Positions 63,856 to 64,000 of a DNA stretch of 64,000 nucleotides are shown one piece after another (the first letter of the stretch is position 1; every line of letters starts with the position of its first letter). The position numbers and the translations under genes are program-made. The notes under the pieces are model-generated. The model was not told the origin of the DNA and made no database searches. It saw only the letters and a program-made list of their open reading frames with translations. Source of the DNA: Paenibacillus sp. SYP-B3998 (lineage in GTDB: Bacteria > Bacillota > Bacilli > Paenibacillales > NBRC-103111); the NCBI RefSeq assembly GCF_010820665.1, contig NZ_JAAIKC010000001.1, positions 62,001 through 126,000 on the forward strand, written 5' to 3'.

Positions 63856-63883
63856 ACTATAACATTTTTGTGGCTACAGTCAA
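63856..63883 (-). promoter_or_regulatory. Promoter of the ECF sigma gene
   Basis: Minus strand TTGACT (63878-63883) and TATAGT (63856-63861) are 16 bases apart, giving a leader of about 150 bases. No ECF-type -35 (TGAAAC) was seen. The rest of 63884-64000 holds no gene that I can support. Confidence 0.6.
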
Positions 63884-64000
63884 ATTCTCCTTTTATGGCG
63901 AACTGATTTTTTGACTATTTGTGTCTGGATGAATAGCCGTATGATTGTTTAATTGCGTTGGAGTTACGTTTGAAGCCGTAGTAGAACGTGGAGAGGATAA

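Noticed and set aside
1-64000. CRISPR arrays, insertion sequences, attachment sites or prophage genes
   Set aside because: No regularly spaced direct repeats, transposase, integrase or terminal inverted repeats were seen; the gene order is chromosomal backbone.

Overview
The window looks like a chromosomal segment from a Paenibacillus-type, endospore-forming Firmicute. It has AT-leaning coding sequence, strong AGGAGG ribosome binding sites, many TTG and GTG starts, and sporulation genes (spoVID, spoIVFA/FB, spo0B, safA). The gene order follows the Bacillus subtilis ysoA-tig-clpX-lonB-lon-engB-hem-spoVID-valS-folC-spoIIB-maf-radC-mreBCD-minCD-spoIVFAB-rplU-prp-rpmA-spo0B-obg-pheB-pheA-safA backbone. 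Extra genes are inserted at many of the junctions. No phage, insertion sequence, rRNA operon or CRISPR array was seen.

Layout. 1-800 (minus): 5' end of a cobalt transporter gene (cbiM) under a cobalamin riboswitch with an intrinsic terminator, plus tRNA-Arg(UCU). 0.9-13.3 kb: protein quality control (ysoA-like TPR protein, trigger factor, ClpP, ClpX, LonB, Lon, EngB), interrupted by ispG, a YibQ-type deacetylase and a convergent amidase. 13.5-15.5 kb: speD between two unrecognised genes. 15.6-27.2 kb: a compact tetrapyrrole cluster, hemA-hemX-precorrin-2 dehydrogenase-hemC-cobA/hemD fusion-hemB, then hemE-hemH-hemY-hemL. It covers glutamyl-tRNA to coproheme plus the siroheme branch. 27.2-31.1 kb: phosphodiester glycosidase, a 37-residue membrane peptide coupled to a pseudouridine synthase, and spoVID. 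31.3-37.3 kb: T-box-controlled valS, folC, murC. 37.4-41.8 kb: SpoIIB-like SPOR protein, SLH-domain amidase, DUF4321 protein, maf and an Rrf2 regulator with a clear operator. 41.8-49.9 kb: radC, mreBCD, minCD, rodA, spoIVFA/FB. 49.9-54.5 kb: RNase E/G family enzyme, rplU-prp-rpmA, a Spo0B protein with membrane helices, obg. 54.5-61.5 kb: NlpC/P60 hydrolase, Nudix hydrolase, pheB-hom-thrC-thrB-pheA and a decayed ilvE. 61.6-64 kb: SafA-like LysM coat protein and a SigW-like ECF sigma factor.

The least explained signal is a recurrent 5'-UTR element, a short AGTTTTC/GAAAACT hairpin abutting the Shine-Dalgarno. It precedes five unlinked genes on both strands (lonB, spoIVFA, the NlpC/P60 gene, the safA-like gene and the ECF sigma gene). 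It usually has a second hairpin 20-40 bases upstream, and in three of the five copies it is preceded by a TTACGAA box. The other main observations are the ilvE pseudogene, a hydrophobic C-terminal tail on the sigma factor with no anti-sigma gene downstream, and a possible non-canonical start in the ysoA-like gene. All functional calls come from reading motifs and synteny by eye; no searches were run.
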